Shown here: piece by piece, positions 1-9,223 of the stretch
Numbering within the stretch: position 1 is the stretch's first letter
Layout of the letters: every line of letters begins with the position of its first letter
Origin: Sphingobacteriales bacterium
GTDB taxonomy: Bacteria; Bacteroidota; Bacteroidia; Chitinophagales; Chitinophagaceae
DNA: 64,000 bases
Assembly (NCBI GenBank): GCA_016192105.1
Contig: JACPUV010000012.1
Coordinates: 1-64,000 of the forward strand
Direction: 5' to 3'
Notes under the pieces: model-generated
What the model saw: the letters and a program-made list of their open reading frames with translations, nothing else
Databases searched by the model: none
What the model was told of the DNA's origin: nothing
Position numbers and translations under genes: made by a program

Positions 1-1
1 A

Positions 2-154
2 GGCGGGAAACTGAAGTATATAGAGAACCGGGAGACGGGGCTAAGGGTAAGAGGAGAGGTGAAGGGGATCGGGGTAATCCGGATGAAGGACCGGACCTGC
101 CTGCTGTTTGCCGTCAACAGTGAAAAACCCGCCTTTTATACAATTAGAAAATAA
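2..154 (+). CDS. C-terminal tail of a VCBS/FG-GAP repeat protein (partial)
   Basis: An open frame runs in from the left edge and ends at a TAA at 152-154, leaving 50 residues. The last part (KGIGVIRMKDRTCLLFAVNS) aligns by eye with the last part of the next protein (RQIAPLVINKREAYLLALNN), and both end in a short basic tail. This is therefore most likely the end of a tandem paralogue of the 234-3590 gene, a family of large secreted repeat proteins common beside SusC/SusD genes. Only the tail is visible, so its full domain content is unknown. Confidence 0.7.
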   Translation, partial: GGKLKYIENRETGLRVRGEVKGIGVIRMKDRTCLLFAVNSEKPAFYTIRK

Positions 155-233
155 ATTGCAAAAACAATAGTTGATCTTTTAAACGGAGGGCCAGGTCCTG
201 GTTGTATCAGATAAATAAAGATATTCGCCTGAA

Positions 234-3200
234 TTGAATACTCAGCAATCATATCAGCTTAACGGGCTTTCTTGCCGCATACTGAAAACAGCAGGCCTGT
301 GGCTGGTACTGCTGGCAGCCTGCACTTCAAAAAAGGAAGTAAAAGATCCGTTGTTTAAAACAAGGGACAGCAAGACCACCGGCATTGAGTTCCGGAATGA
401 TCTTACATATACAAAGGAGTTCAACCTGTTTAAGTACATGTATTTCTACAATGGCAGCGGGTTGGGTGCGGGTGATTTTAATAAGGACGGCAAAGTGGAT
501 CTCTTTTTTGGCTCCAACCAGGGACAGAATCGTCTGTACCTGAACGAGGGCAACCTGAAATTTGCGGACCAAACCCTTGCTGCCGGTATTCCCGATGACG
601 GAGGCTGGACCACCGGGATATCGGTGGTGGATATCAATAACGACGGGTGGCTGGATATCTATGTGTGCCGGGTGGGTAATTTTGAAACCCTTAAAGGAAA
701 GAACCAGCTGCTCATTAATCAGGGAAACAACAAGGAGGGGATCCCCGTTTTTGCAGACGAAGCAGCATCGTACGGACTGGCTTTCTCTGGTTTCAGTACC
801 CAGGCTGCTTTTTTTGATTATGACCTGGACGGCGACCTCGATATGTTCCTGCTGAATCACTCGGTGCACCAGAACGGGACATTCAAACCCAGGGCGGAAT
901 TCATCAATACCTATCATCCTTTATCCGGTGACCGTTTTTACCGGAATGACAGGGGACATTTTACGGATATAACCAGGGAAACCGGAATCCAGAGTTCCGC
1001 GATCGGTTACGGCCTAGGCATCGTGGTCTCCGATGTGAACCTGGACGGTTACCCGGATGTCTATATCGGGAATGATTTTCACGAGAACGATTATCTCTAC
1101 ATCAACCAGCAAAACGGAACCTTTAAGGATGAATGCACTGAGCAGATGATGCATACCAGCCAGTTCTCAATGGGGGTGGATGCGGCGGATATCAATAATG
1201 ATGGCTGGCCGGAGATCATTTCTATGGACATGCTCCCCGCCGACCCCTATATCCTCAAGCGTTCTCTCGGGGAGGATACCTGGGATATTTTTAATTTTAA
1301 GATAGGGGCGGGATACGGTCACCAGTACACCCGGAATAACCTGCAGGTGAACCGGCGCAATGGTCTCTTCAGCGAAACCGGTCTCTACAGTGGTATTGCC
1401 GCCACCGACTGGAGCTGGGCTCCCCTTTGGATGGATTTTGATAATGACGGACGGAAGGATCTTTTTATTTCCAACGGGATCCCCAAGCGGATGAATGATA
1501 TTGATTATATCAATTTTATTTCCAACACGGAAGTGCAGCAGCGTATCAGCACGAATTCGATGGATGAAAAGAATATGGCGCTGATCAATAAATTTCCCGA
1601 GATCAGGTTGCCGAATAAATTTTTCTCCAACCAGGGGGATCTTTCTTTTAAGGATGAGGAAAGCCGGATCGAAGGAGACGAAGCCACGTTCTCCAACGGA
1701 TCGGTTTGTGCCGACCTGGACAATGACGGTGACCTCGATATTGTCGTCAATAATATCAATGCCGCCGCACTGCTTTATGAGAACCAGTCCGCAAAAGCGG
1801 GACAACCCGGATCACTCAGGATTCACCTCTCAGGCCCCGCCGGAAATGTGAATGCCCTTGGCAGCCGGGTGGTTTTGTTCTCGGGAAAGGAAATCAAAAC
1901 CTGGGATAAAAATCCTGCCAGGGGATTTATATCCTCCATGGAAACAGACCTGCTGATTGGTTTAAAGAATACAAGGATCGACTCTATGTACCTGCTGTGG
2001 CCGGATAACCATTGCAGTAAAATAACACCGGACAGCACGCGGTCTTTCCTGAACCTTACCTACCGGCCGGGTCTTCCCCTGTTTGATTTTAACAGCATCC
2101 GTAATTTTTATACCCTCAGCGGTCCGCATGCTACAGATATAACGAAAGAAACCGGCCTGGATTACCTGCATACAGAAAATCGTTTTGCGGAGTTTGACCG
2201 GGAACCCCTGATCCCGCATATGTTTTCGACAGAGAGCCCGGTTGTGGCAATCGCGGATATCAACAAAGACGGGCTGGATGATATTTTTATCGGTTCTGCC
2301 AGGAACCAGGCGGATCAGCTTTTTTTGCAACAAACTTCCGGGGTCTTTAAAAAAAGCGGGCAACCGGCCCTGCAGGCAGACAGTGCTTATGAGACCACCG
2401 GGGCGGTATGGGCCGATGTAAACAATGATGGTTATCCCGACCTGGTTGCTGCCAGCGGGGGAAATGAATTTTACGGGGAGGATACACATAACAGCCCGCG
2501 GGTTTACCTGAATACAAAAGAAGGCCGGCTTGTAAGGAAGACCGATGCGTTCAGCAATTTATACCTTACGGCATCGGTTGTAGCTGCCACGGATTTCACC
2601 GGTGACGGATTCATTGACCTTTTCATTGGTGCAAAAACAGTTCCCTGGGACTATGGTAAGATCCCTGCTTCGTATTTGCTGGTGAATGATGGCAGCGGTC
2701 GCTTTACTGATCAAACGGAGCAGTATGGTCCTGGTCTTAAAGAAGCCGGCTTTGTGACCAGCGCCACCTGGACCGATCTGGACGGGGATACCCGGAAAGA
2801 CCTGTTATGCACTTTCGACTGGGCAGCCCCTGCTGTATTTGTATGGGAGAAAGGCCGGCTGGTAAGAAAAGAAATATCCGGGAAAAAAGGCTGGTGGAAT
2901 TTTATGCTGCCCGTGGACATTGACCAGGACGGGGACCTTGATTTCATTGCCGGTAACCTCGGGCTGAATACCCGTTTAAAGGCCAGCGAAGAAGAACCCG
3001 TGCAATTGTATGTAAATGATTTTGACAACAACGGGAAAAATGAGCAGGTACTGACCTATTACCTGCAGGGGAAAGAAATACCCTTTGCCAATAAAGCGGA
3101 ACTGGAGAAACAGATGCCGGGGCTGAAGAAAAAATATTTATATGCAGAGGATTTTGCAAAAGCAAAATTAACCGGGCTGTTTAGCAGGGATAAACTGGAA

Positions 3201-3590
3201 TCAGCGACCCGCCTGTCTGCCGGTTATTTTTCCAGTGCGCTGTTCCTCAATAATGGGAACCTGCGGTTTGAAGTGAAAGCCCTGCCGGTTGAGGCGCAAC
3301 TGACAACAATGAGGGCGGCTGCCATTGTACAGGCCAACGGAGACGCCCTTCCCGATATCCTGCTGATGGGTAATTATTATGAGAACAATATTGAGATGGG
3401 CCGTTATGATGCCGGCTTCGGCACTCTGCTGATCAACCGGGGAAAGGGTTCCTTTACCGCGGAAGCATTGAACGGGCTGGCCGTAAAAGGCCAGGTGAGG
3501 CAGATCGCCCCCCTGGTGATCAATAAACGGGAGGCCTACCTCCTGGCGCTGAATAATGACACGGCCAGGATCATCCGTTTTGGTAAATAA
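234..3590 (+). CDS. VCBS/FG-GAP repeat lipoprotein with ASPIC/UnbV-like region
   Basis: A 1118-residue surface or periplasmic lipoprotein. A hydrophobic signal ends in a lipobox with Cys30 (LLAAC). About a dozen FG-GAP/VCBS calcium-binding repeats of the form DxNxDGxxD follow, for example DFNKDGKVDLFFG, DINNDGWLDIYV and DLDNDGDLDIVVNN, in two blocks at roughly 70-500 and 690-1090; these fold as a beta-propeller. A segment at about 527-600 resembles the ASPIC/UnbV domain. No ATG lies between the upstream in-frame stop and the signal peptide, so the TTG at 234 is the only reasonable start. The function is unknown; the family is usually linked to glycan or adhesion functions. It follows a paralogue and converges with the next gene 9 bases away. 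Confidence 0.88.
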   Translation: MNTQQSYQLNGLSCRILKTAGLWLVLLAACTSKKEVKDPLFKTRDSKTTGIEFRNDLTYTKEFNLFKYMYFYNGSGLGAGDFNKDGKVDLFFGSNQGQNRLYLNEGNLKFADQTLAAGIPDDGGWTTGISVVDINNDGWLDIYVCRVGNFETLKGKNQLLINQGNNKEGIPVFADEAASYGLAFSGFSTQAAFFDYDLDGDLDMFLLNHSVHQNGTFKPRAEFINTYHPLSGDRFYRNDRGHFTDITRETGIQSSAIGYGLGIVVSDVNLDGYPDVYIGNDFHENDYLYINQQNGTFKDECTEQMMHTSQFSMGVDAADINNDGWPEIISMDMLPADPYILKRSLGEDTWDIFNFKIGAGYGHQYTRNNLQVNRRNGLFSETGLYSGIAATDWSWAPLWMDFDNDGRKDLFISNGIPKRMNDIDYINFISNTEVQQRISTNSMDEKNMALINKFPEIRLPNKFFSNQGDLSFKDEESRIEGDEATFSNGSVCADLDNDGDLDIVVNNINAAALLYENQSAKAGQPGSLRIHLSGPAGNVNALGSRVVLFSGKEIKTWDKNPARGFISSMETDLLIGLKNTRIDSMYLLWPDNHCSKITPDSTRSFLNLTYRPGLPLFDFNSIRNFYTLSGPHATDITKETGLDYLHTENRFAEFDREPLIPHMFSTESPVVAIADINKDGLDDIFIGSARNQADQLFLQQTSGVFKKSGQPALQADSAYETTGAVWADVNNDGYPDLVAASGGNEFYGEDTHNSPRVYLNTKEGRLVRKTDAFSNLYLTASVVAATDFTGDGFIDLFIGAKTVPWDYGKIPASYLLVNDGSGRFTDQTEQYGPGLKEAGFVTSATWTDLDGDTRKDLLCTFDWAAPAVFVWEKGRLVRKEISGKKGWWNFMLPVDIDQDGDLDFIAGNLGLNTRLKASEEEPVQLYVNDFDNNGKNEQVLTYYLQGKEIPFANKAELEKQMPGLKKKYLYAEDFAKAKLTGLFSRDKLESATRLSAGYFSSALFLNNGNLRFEVKALPVEAQLTTMRAAAIVQANGDALPDILLMGNYYENNIEMGRYDAGFGTLLINRGKGSFTAEALNGLAVKGQVRQIAPLVINKREAYLLALNNDTARIIRFGK

Positions 3591-3599
3591 GAAGAAAGA

Positions 3600-4538
3600 T
3601 CACATCACGGGGTAATAGATCCGGGTAATCCATTTGCTGCTGTCCTTTTCCTGCAGGCGATCCGTTACCAGTGATTCGAAAGGAATGGCCGGGGCGATCC
3701 GTTTGTGATCATTCACATAATTCAGAATTTGTCCATAGGCCTTCCTGATCTCACCCGGGCCACCTTTTACTTCGGTGACCAGGATATTGCCTCCTCCCAG
3801 CATCCAGCGATAATGGATATCTCCCGAATCCGGCAATCTCCTGTTCACAGGCAGGGCAAGTTTTACCAGGTAATGCACACTGTCCGGGGTAAATACATTC
3901 AGCATCGGGAACCCTGTTTCAACTGCCTGCTGTTCCTGTAGGTAATTTTTCAGCCGTGCTACCAGTGAATAAATATAAACCGGGTCCGGTACCGTTTTTA
4001 TTTCTGTTGCAATAAAGACCAGGTTGGAATCGGTCACGGACTTTTTTTGTATATCATAATCGTAAACGCCGGCGACAGCGGAATAAGTATGGCTGATGGA
4101 TTCCAGTATAACCCTGAGTTTTTCTTTTATTTTTTTTGCACGATACCAGGCGTTGATGCGCTGAAACGGATTAGAAGAACCGGGGACACTGGCTTCGAGG
4201 TGCAGTGTACTGGAATCCGTTCCGATAGCCAGTAAAGTCAGTTCCGCTCCGGTCCCGAGGTTCCCGTCACTGATCGAAAAGGGAAGGGATAAAGTACGCG
4301 GAGCATCGGGCCGGAACCGGGTGTTGCCCAGGATATAGGCGCCGGAAGCATCGGGTGTTTTATCCCCGGGCCACCATTGGGTCCAGGAAGCCGGGTTGCT
4401 GAGCTTCCGGTACAGGCCATCCTTATTGGCCGCTATACGGACCGATGTACGGATGATCATCTTCCCCGGTATAAAAAGATAGACAGCTGCAAAAGCTCCG
4501 GTCAGCAATACAAGCAACAACAATATCCATTTTTTCAT
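3600..4538 (-). CDS. Membrane-anchored SRPBCC protein with GyrI-like C-terminal domain
   Basis: A 312-residue protein starting at the ATG at 4538 (MKKWILLLLVLL); an upstream in-frame ATG at 4565 is less likely because it would precede the membrane segment. One N-terminal transmembrane helix is followed by a region typical of SRPBCC/polyketide-cyclase folds (residues about 25-150, VRIAANKDGLYRKLSNPASW) and then a region like GyrI/AraC effector-binding domains (about 170-312, with GGPGEIRKAYGQILNYV). Both folds bind small hydrophobic ligands, but no ligand can be named. It is divergent from the sucrose-transporter operon. The domain reading is by eye and moderately certain. Confidence 0.65.
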   Translation of the reverse strand: MKKWILLLLVLLTGAFAAVYLFIPGKMIIRTSVRIAANKDGLYRKLSNPASWTQWWPGDKTPDASGAYILGNTRFRPDAPRTLSLPFSISDGNLGTGAELTLLAIGTDSSTLHLEASVPGSSNPFQRINAWYRAKKIKEKLRVILESISHTYSAVAGVYDYDIQKKSVTDSNLVFIATEIKTVPDPVYIYSLVARLKNYLQEQQAVETGFPMLNVFTPDSVHYLVKLALPVNRRLPDSGDIHYRWMLGGGNILVTEVKGGPGEIRKAYGQILNYVNDHKRIAPAIPFESLVTDRLQEKDSSKWITRIYYPVM

Positions 4539-4681
4539 GTGGCAGATCCATTTCTTTATCAGCACGGAAAATAATACATCCCCGGGTTATCACCCAAACC
4601 AATTTAACAGTGGGGGGCCTGTTTCACTGCGGTGCCGGGATCTGATTTTACCACAGCACAGCCGCCTGGATTTTCCCAACA

Positions 4682-4693
4682 GCAAACGTTTGC
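4682..4693. promoter_or_regulatory. LacI-family operator, perfect palindrome
   Basis: GCAAACGTTTGC is a perfect 12-base palindrome centred on CG, the form typical of LacI-family (CRE-like) operators. It lies 75 bases before the MFS start at 4768 and after the divergent gene start at 4538. A LacI regulator is encoded at 12151-13143, and a 9/12 match lies before the other transporter operon at 12121-12132. Assignment to that regulator is inferred. Confidence 0.65.
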
Positions 4694-4767
4694 AACAGGC
4701 CGGCTTCCGTTTATTCCACGCAGGTCTCCCGGCTGTTTTTGTATTTTCCATATTTAAACGATTGCAC

Positions 4768-6255
4768 ATGCCCCTGGCAAAACCCCGGTTAAGTTTCTGG
4801 CAGATTATAAACATGAATGTCGGTTTTTTTGGCATCCAGTACAGTTTCGGGTTACAGCAAAGTGCAGTCAACCCGATCTATGATTTTTTAGGAGCGAAGC
4901 CGGATGAAATCCCCTGGCTGAATTTAGCTGGGCCCTTTACAGGCCTGGTAATACAACCCATCATCGGCGCACTGAGTGATAAGACCTGGCATCCCCGGTT
5001 TGGCCGGAGAACGCCTTATTTCTTTATCGGCGCAATGATCTGTAGTGTGGCGCTCTTTCTTTTCCCCTTCAGCAGTACCTTGTGGATGGCGGCCGGATTA
5101 TTATGGATCCTGGATGCAGGTAATAATACTGCCATGGAACCTTACAGAGCCTTTGTCGCGGATAAACTGGATGCATCACAGCAACCCACCGGTTTTCAGG
5201 CCCAGAGTTTCTTTACCGGTTTTGGGCAAACACTCGCCAATATATCCCTGTTCATATTCCCGTTGATCTTTATTGGTAAGACCGGCAAACTTCCCACCTG
5301 GGTGTTTGCTTCATTTTTTTTAGGGGCTGTTTGTTCCATTGCATCAATCTGGTGGAGTGTACGTACCACACCGGAAATTCCCCCAACGGAAAAAGAACTT
5401 GTTGCCATAAAGAACAAAAACAGGGGCATGCCGCATCCGGCCATACAGTTTTTCCTGTCCATTATCACCACCCTGGTTGCCTATTTCGTTATTATACTCC
5501 TGCTAATCCCCTCTTTTTTTTCCAGGGGTTTGATAAGAAAACTACTGAACTATGTCGCATCCCATCCCACGTTGAAGATTTTATTTGCGCAGAATGTGGA
5601 AATTATAGATGCTGTTACCCAAATGCCAAAAGTAATGTGGCAACTTGCCTTTGTGTACCTGTTTCAGTGGTATGCACTTTTTTGTTACTGGCAAAACTCG
5701 TCCAAGAGTATTGCGCTTTCTGTATGGAAGGCCACCCCGGAATCAGACAGCGGGCGCTATGAAAAGGCAGTGAGCTGGACCGGGCTGGTCAACGGATGGT
5801 ATAATATTGTGACTTTTTTATGCGCTTTTGGCCTGGTCTGGTTTGCCAGGAAGTATTCGCCGAAGCGGGTACATTTTGGTTGCCTGGTACTGGCCGGCGC
5901 GGGCCTGCTGGTCTTCCCTTTCATTGAGAATAAATATTTTCTTTTTCCGGCTATTACCGGTTTCGGAATCGGCTGGGCCAGTATGATGGGTATTCCCTAC
6001 CTGATCGTTGTCGGCAGTATTCCGAAAGAAAGATACGGGGTGTACATGGGCATTATCAATATGATGATTGTGATCCCCATGTTTATCCAGACCATCACGT
6101 TTGGGTATATCCTGAAAAATTTTTTACACAACAATGCCGGGTACGCGATTGCCTTTGGCGGTGTTTTGTTACTGATTGCGGCCTTGCTGACTTTACGGAT
6201 TAAGGCAGGGAACAACACGGGGGATGCTCCGGTTCATCTTTCTGCCGGGCATTAA
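4768..6255 (+). CDS. MFS disaccharide (sucrose-type) transporter, GPH/SLC45-like
   Basis: A 495-residue inner-membrane carrier with about 12 hydrophobic helices. The start is taken at 4768 ([13 protein letters not shown]); the frame is open further upstream, but that stretch contains the operator and does not look coding. The loop between helices 2 and 3 carries [20 protein letters not shown], the pattern of sucrose and other disaccharide/proton symporters. It heads an apparent operon with fructokinase and an amylosucrase-like enzyme, which supports sucrose as substrate. A maltose or related alpha-glucoside cannot be excluded. Confidence 0.82.
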   Translation: MPLAKPRLSFWQIINMNVGFFGIQYSFGLQQSAVNPIYDFLGAKPDEIPWLNLAGPFTGLVIQPIIGALSDKTWHPRFGRRTPYFFIGAMICSVALFLFPFSSTLWMAAGLLWILDAGNNTAMEPYRAFVADKLDASQQPTGFQAQSFFTGFGQTLANISLFIFPLIFIGKTGKLPTWVFASFFLGAVCSIASIWWSVRTTPEIPPTEKELVAIKNKNRGMPHPAIQFFLSIITTLVAYFVIILLLIPSFFSRGLIRKLLNYVASHPTLKILFAQNVEIIDAVTQMPKVMWQLAFVYLFQWYALFCYWQNSSKSIALSVWKATPESDSGRYEKAVSWTGLVNGWYNIVTFLCAFGLVWFARKYSPKRVHFGCLVLAGAGLLVFPFIENKYFLFPAITGFGIGWASMMGIPYLIVVGSIPKERYGVYMGIINMMIVIPMFIQTITFGYILKNFLHNNAGYAIAFGGVLLLIAALLTLRIKAGNNTGDAPVHLSAGH

Positions 6256-6314
6256 ACTAACAGGAGGAAATAAATTGAGTTACTACTGTATGAATAAAAC
6301 ATGAGACCGGGTAT

Positions 6315-7259
6315 ATGAACAAAATACTTTGCATTGGGGAAGCCCTGATTGATATGATCTGTACGGATAAAGGCAAGTCCTTATCTGAGGGAGAGAATTT
6401 TTTAAAAAAACCCGGGGGGGCTCCCACGAATGTGGCAGCGGCTATTGCTGCTCTCGGCGGACAGGTGGAGCTGGCGGCAAAACTGGGAACGGACCCTTTT
6501 GGTCAACACCTTGTAGAGGTGATGAAAGGATTCGGTGTGGGCACTGCCTATATGCTGCGCGATGCGGATCATTTTACCACATTTGCCTTTGTATCCCTCA
6601 TGGAAAACGGGGAAAGGGATTTTTATTTCAACCGTGGTGCAGATGGTCAGCTGAACACGAACGATATTGCCCAAATCAACCTGGAGGAAATCAGCCTGGT
6701 TCATTTCGGATCAGCCACCGCATTCATGCCCGGCCCCCTGCAGGAAGCGTACACCTGGCTGCTGCAGCAGGCCAGAGCCCGGAACCGTTTTGTGAGTTTT
6801 GATCCGAATTACCGGCATCTTTTATTCAGGAATAACAGGGCTTCCTTTATTGAGCAAAGCTGGCATTTCCTTGAGAACTGTGATTTCTTTAAAGTAAGTG
6901 ATGAAGAAGCACTCCTGTTAACGGGGGCAGCTGACCCGGAACAGGCAGCGCAGCAATTCCTGGAGAAGACCCCCGCGGTATTTGCCATTACACTTGGAAA
7001 AGATGGAACCCTGCTGGGAAGGGAAGGCCGGACAACAATCATTGAAAGTATTGCCGTGAATCCGGTTGATACGACCGGCGCTGGTGATGCATTTGTGGGG
7101 GCCATCCTTTACCAGCTGACAACGGCTGATCCGGTACAACGCAACCAGGCAGACTGGGAGGGCATGATCCGGAATGCCAACAGGGCCGGGGCCAGAACCT
7201 GTGAATACCTGGGCGCCATGGAAGCATTTAAACACCTGAATAAAAATATATTTAAATAA
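6315..7259 (+). CDS. Fructokinase, PfkB family
   Basis: A 314-residue cytoplasmic sugar kinase. The N-terminus has the PfkB substrate-site pattern (GEALIDM, then KPGGAPTNVAAAIAALGG at about 31-48), and the C-terminal half has DTTGAGDAFVGAIL, the anion-hole and catalytic-base motif with the conserved Asp. It would phosphorylate fructose to fructose 6-phosphate. It stands between the sucrose-type carrier and the amylosucrase-like enzyme, whose other product is fructose, so the pathway fits. Another PfkB sugar substrate remains possible, but the context makes fructose the best choice. Confidence 0.87.
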   Translation: MNKILCIGEALIDMICTDKGKSLSEGENFLKKPGGAPTNVAAAIAALGGQVELAAKLGTDPFGQHLVEVMKGFGVGTAYMLRDADHFTTFAFVSLMENGERDFYFNRGADGQLNTNDIAQINLEEISLVHFGSATAFMPGPLQEAYTWLLQQARARNRFVSFDPNYRHLLFRNNRASFIEQSWHFLENCDFFKVSDEEALLLTGAADPEQAAQQFLEKTPAVFAITLGKDGTLLGREGRTTIIESIAVNPVDTTGAGDAFVGAILYQLTTADPVQRNQADWEGMIRNANRAGARTCEYLGAMEAFKHLNKNIFK

Positions 7260-7267
7260 CCCGCAAC

Positions 7268-9214
7268 TTGTACAACCACCGGTTACATCAGCAGATCAAT
7301 GCTGTTTTACAGAAGGAACAGATCGATATTGGCGGCGCCGATAACCATTTCTTTACCCGGTTTATCGCCAATGCCACCGCTATTGATTCACTTTTTCAGG
7401 AGATCTACGGCCGGGATGATAACCGGGATCCTTTTTTTGACCGGCTGATACAACAGGTTGTTCAGGCGTATATACAACGATCGCGCCGGCTGAGAGAAAG
7501 AGATGCGGAGAAAGCGGCGAAGGGGCACTGGTTCCTGAGTAATGAGATCACAGGGATGAGTTTGTATGTGGACCGTTTTTGCGGCAGTCTCACAGAACTC
7601 GGTAACCGGCTGGATTATTTCCGGAAGCTCGGGGTCAACTTCCTGCACCTGATGCCGGTATTTGAGAGCCCGGAAGGCGAGAGCGACGGTGGCTATGCTG
7701 TTGCTGATTTCAGAAAAGTGGACAAACGCTTTGGTACACTCGAAGACCTGCTCGGGCTACAGGAAAAAATGCAGGAGGAGAATATGTACCTGATGCTCGA
7801 TATCGTGCTCAATCATACTTCAGATCAGCACGAATGGGCAAAGAAGGCTAAGCAGGGTGACCCGGACTACCAGGATTATTTTTATATGTATGCGGACCGG
7901 CAGTTGCCGGATCGGTTCGATCAAACCATGCCCGAGATATTTCCCGAAAGCGCCCCGGGCAATTTTACCTGGAATGAGGAAACGGGGAAATGGGTTATGA
8001 CCGTATTTCACCGGTATCAATGGGACCTGAACTATACAAACCCCACGGTATTCCTCGAGATGCTTGGCAATATCTTCTTTTATGCCAATCTTGGGGTGGA
8101 TATACTCCGGATCGACGCGCCGGCTTTTATCTGGAAACAAGCCGGTACTACCTGCCAGAACCTTCCGCAGGCGCATACCCTTTTACGGCTGATCAAGCAG
8201 TGCGTGGAAGTAGCCGCTCCGGGAATGGCCTTACTGGGAGAAGCCATCGTGGCACCCAAAGAGATTATGAAATATTTCGGGACCGGTTTATATACGGCCA
8301 AAGAATGTGATTTCGCCTACAACGCCACGCACATGGCTTTGCAATGGGATGCCCTGGCCACCGGTGATACCCGGGTGATGCTGGCCGCACAACACGAAAT
8401 CATGCAAAAGCCCTTTGGAACTTCCTGGATCAACTACACCCGTTGTCATGATGATATCGGCCTCGGCTATGATGATTATATGATCCGGCATGCCGGGTAT
8501 GATCCTCGTGAACACCGGCGCTTTCTGAAAGATTATTTCTCGGGAATATATGCCGGCTCCCCTGCCCGCGGCGCCCTGTTTTCCGTGAATCCAAAAACCA
8601 ATGATGCCCGGATCAGCGGCTCGCTGGCCTCGCTTTGCGGGTTGGAAAAGGCAATCGGGGAGCAAAATGAATCAGCTGTTCAGCTATCGGTTGCGAGAAT
8701 TTTATTGATGCAGGCCCATAGTTTTTTCCTCGGAGGCCTGCCGGTAATTTTCTATGGAGATGAAGTGGGCTATACCAACGATTATTCCTACCTGCAGGAC
8801 GACAGTAAAAGTTATGACAACCGGTGGATGCACCGGCCGCTGATCGACTGGGAAAAATACAGGAATATCGATAAAGAAGGGACCCCTGAACACCGGGTCT
8901 TTAGTGCCACCCAACGGCTGATCCGCATCCGGAAAAAATTAGTTGCAGTGGGGGATTATAAGAACCTGGCCTGGATGACACCGCACAATATTCATATTGC
9001 CGGTTACCTGCGGACTTTCGAGGACCAGAAAATCTACTGTCTTTTCAATTTCCGGGACCAGCCTTCCCGCCTCACCTGGTTTGCATTCAGGGAACACGGG
9101 GCCGTACCGGATTCATTATATGACCACTGGCAGGATAAAGAATACGAACCGGGACAGGATCACGAATACCTGCTGCTGGAACCTTACCAGTTTTTATTAC
9201 TGGAAGCGCGGTAG
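7268..9214 (+). CDS. Amylosucrase-like GH13 enzyme
   Basis: A 648-residue (beta/alpha)8 enzyme with no signal peptide. The start is a TTG, 8 bases after the fructokinase stop. GH13 catalytic residues are visible: nucleophile Asp283 in VDILRIDAPAFIWK, acid/base Glu325 in LLGEAIVAP, and the transition-state Asp395 in TRCHDDIGLG. These are close in position and context to those of Neisseria amylosucrase, and the long helical N-terminus and overall length also match that family. Amylosucrase splits sucrose, transfers glucose to an alpha-glucan and releases fructose. With the adjacent fructokinase and carrier this makes a compact sucrose pathway. A sucrose hydrolase of the same subfamily is the main alternative. 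Confidence 0.87.
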   Translation: MYNHRLHQQINAVLQKEQIDIGGADNHFFTRFIANATAIDSLFQEIYGRDDNRDPFFDRLIQQVVQAYIQRSRRLRERDAEKAAKGHWFLSNEITGMSLYVDRFCGSLTELGNRLDYFRKLGVNFLHLMPVFESPEGESDGGYAVADFRKVDKRFGTLEDLLGLQEKMQEENMYLMLDIVLNHTSDQHEWAKKAKQGDPDYQDYFYMYADRQLPDRFDQTMPEIFPESAPGNFTWNEETGKWVMTVFHRYQWDLNYTNPTVFLEMLGNIFFYANLGVDILRIDAPAFIWKQAGTTCQNLPQAHTLLRLIKQCVEVAAPGMALLGEAIVAPKEIMKYFGTGLYTAKECDFAYNATHMALQWDALATGDTRVMLAAQHEIMQKPFGTSWINYTRCHDDIGLGYDDYMIRHAGYDPREHRRFLKDYFSGIYAGSPARGALFSVNPKTNDARISGSLASLCGLEKAIGEQNESAVQLSVARILLMQAHSFFLGGLPVIFYGDEVGYTNDYSYLQDDSKSYDNRWMHRPLIDWEKYRNIDKEGTPEHRVFSATQRLIRIRKKLVAVGDYKNLAWMTPHNIHIAGYLRTFEDQKIYCLFNFRDQPSRLTWFAFREHGAVPDSLYDHWQDKEYEPGQDHEYLLLEPYQFLLLEAR

Positions 9215-9223
9215 CCGCTGCCG

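Noticed and set aside
5331..5762. 143-codon ORF in another frame of the MFS gene
   Set aside because: The +1 frame encodes a clear 12-helix transporter through the same bases.
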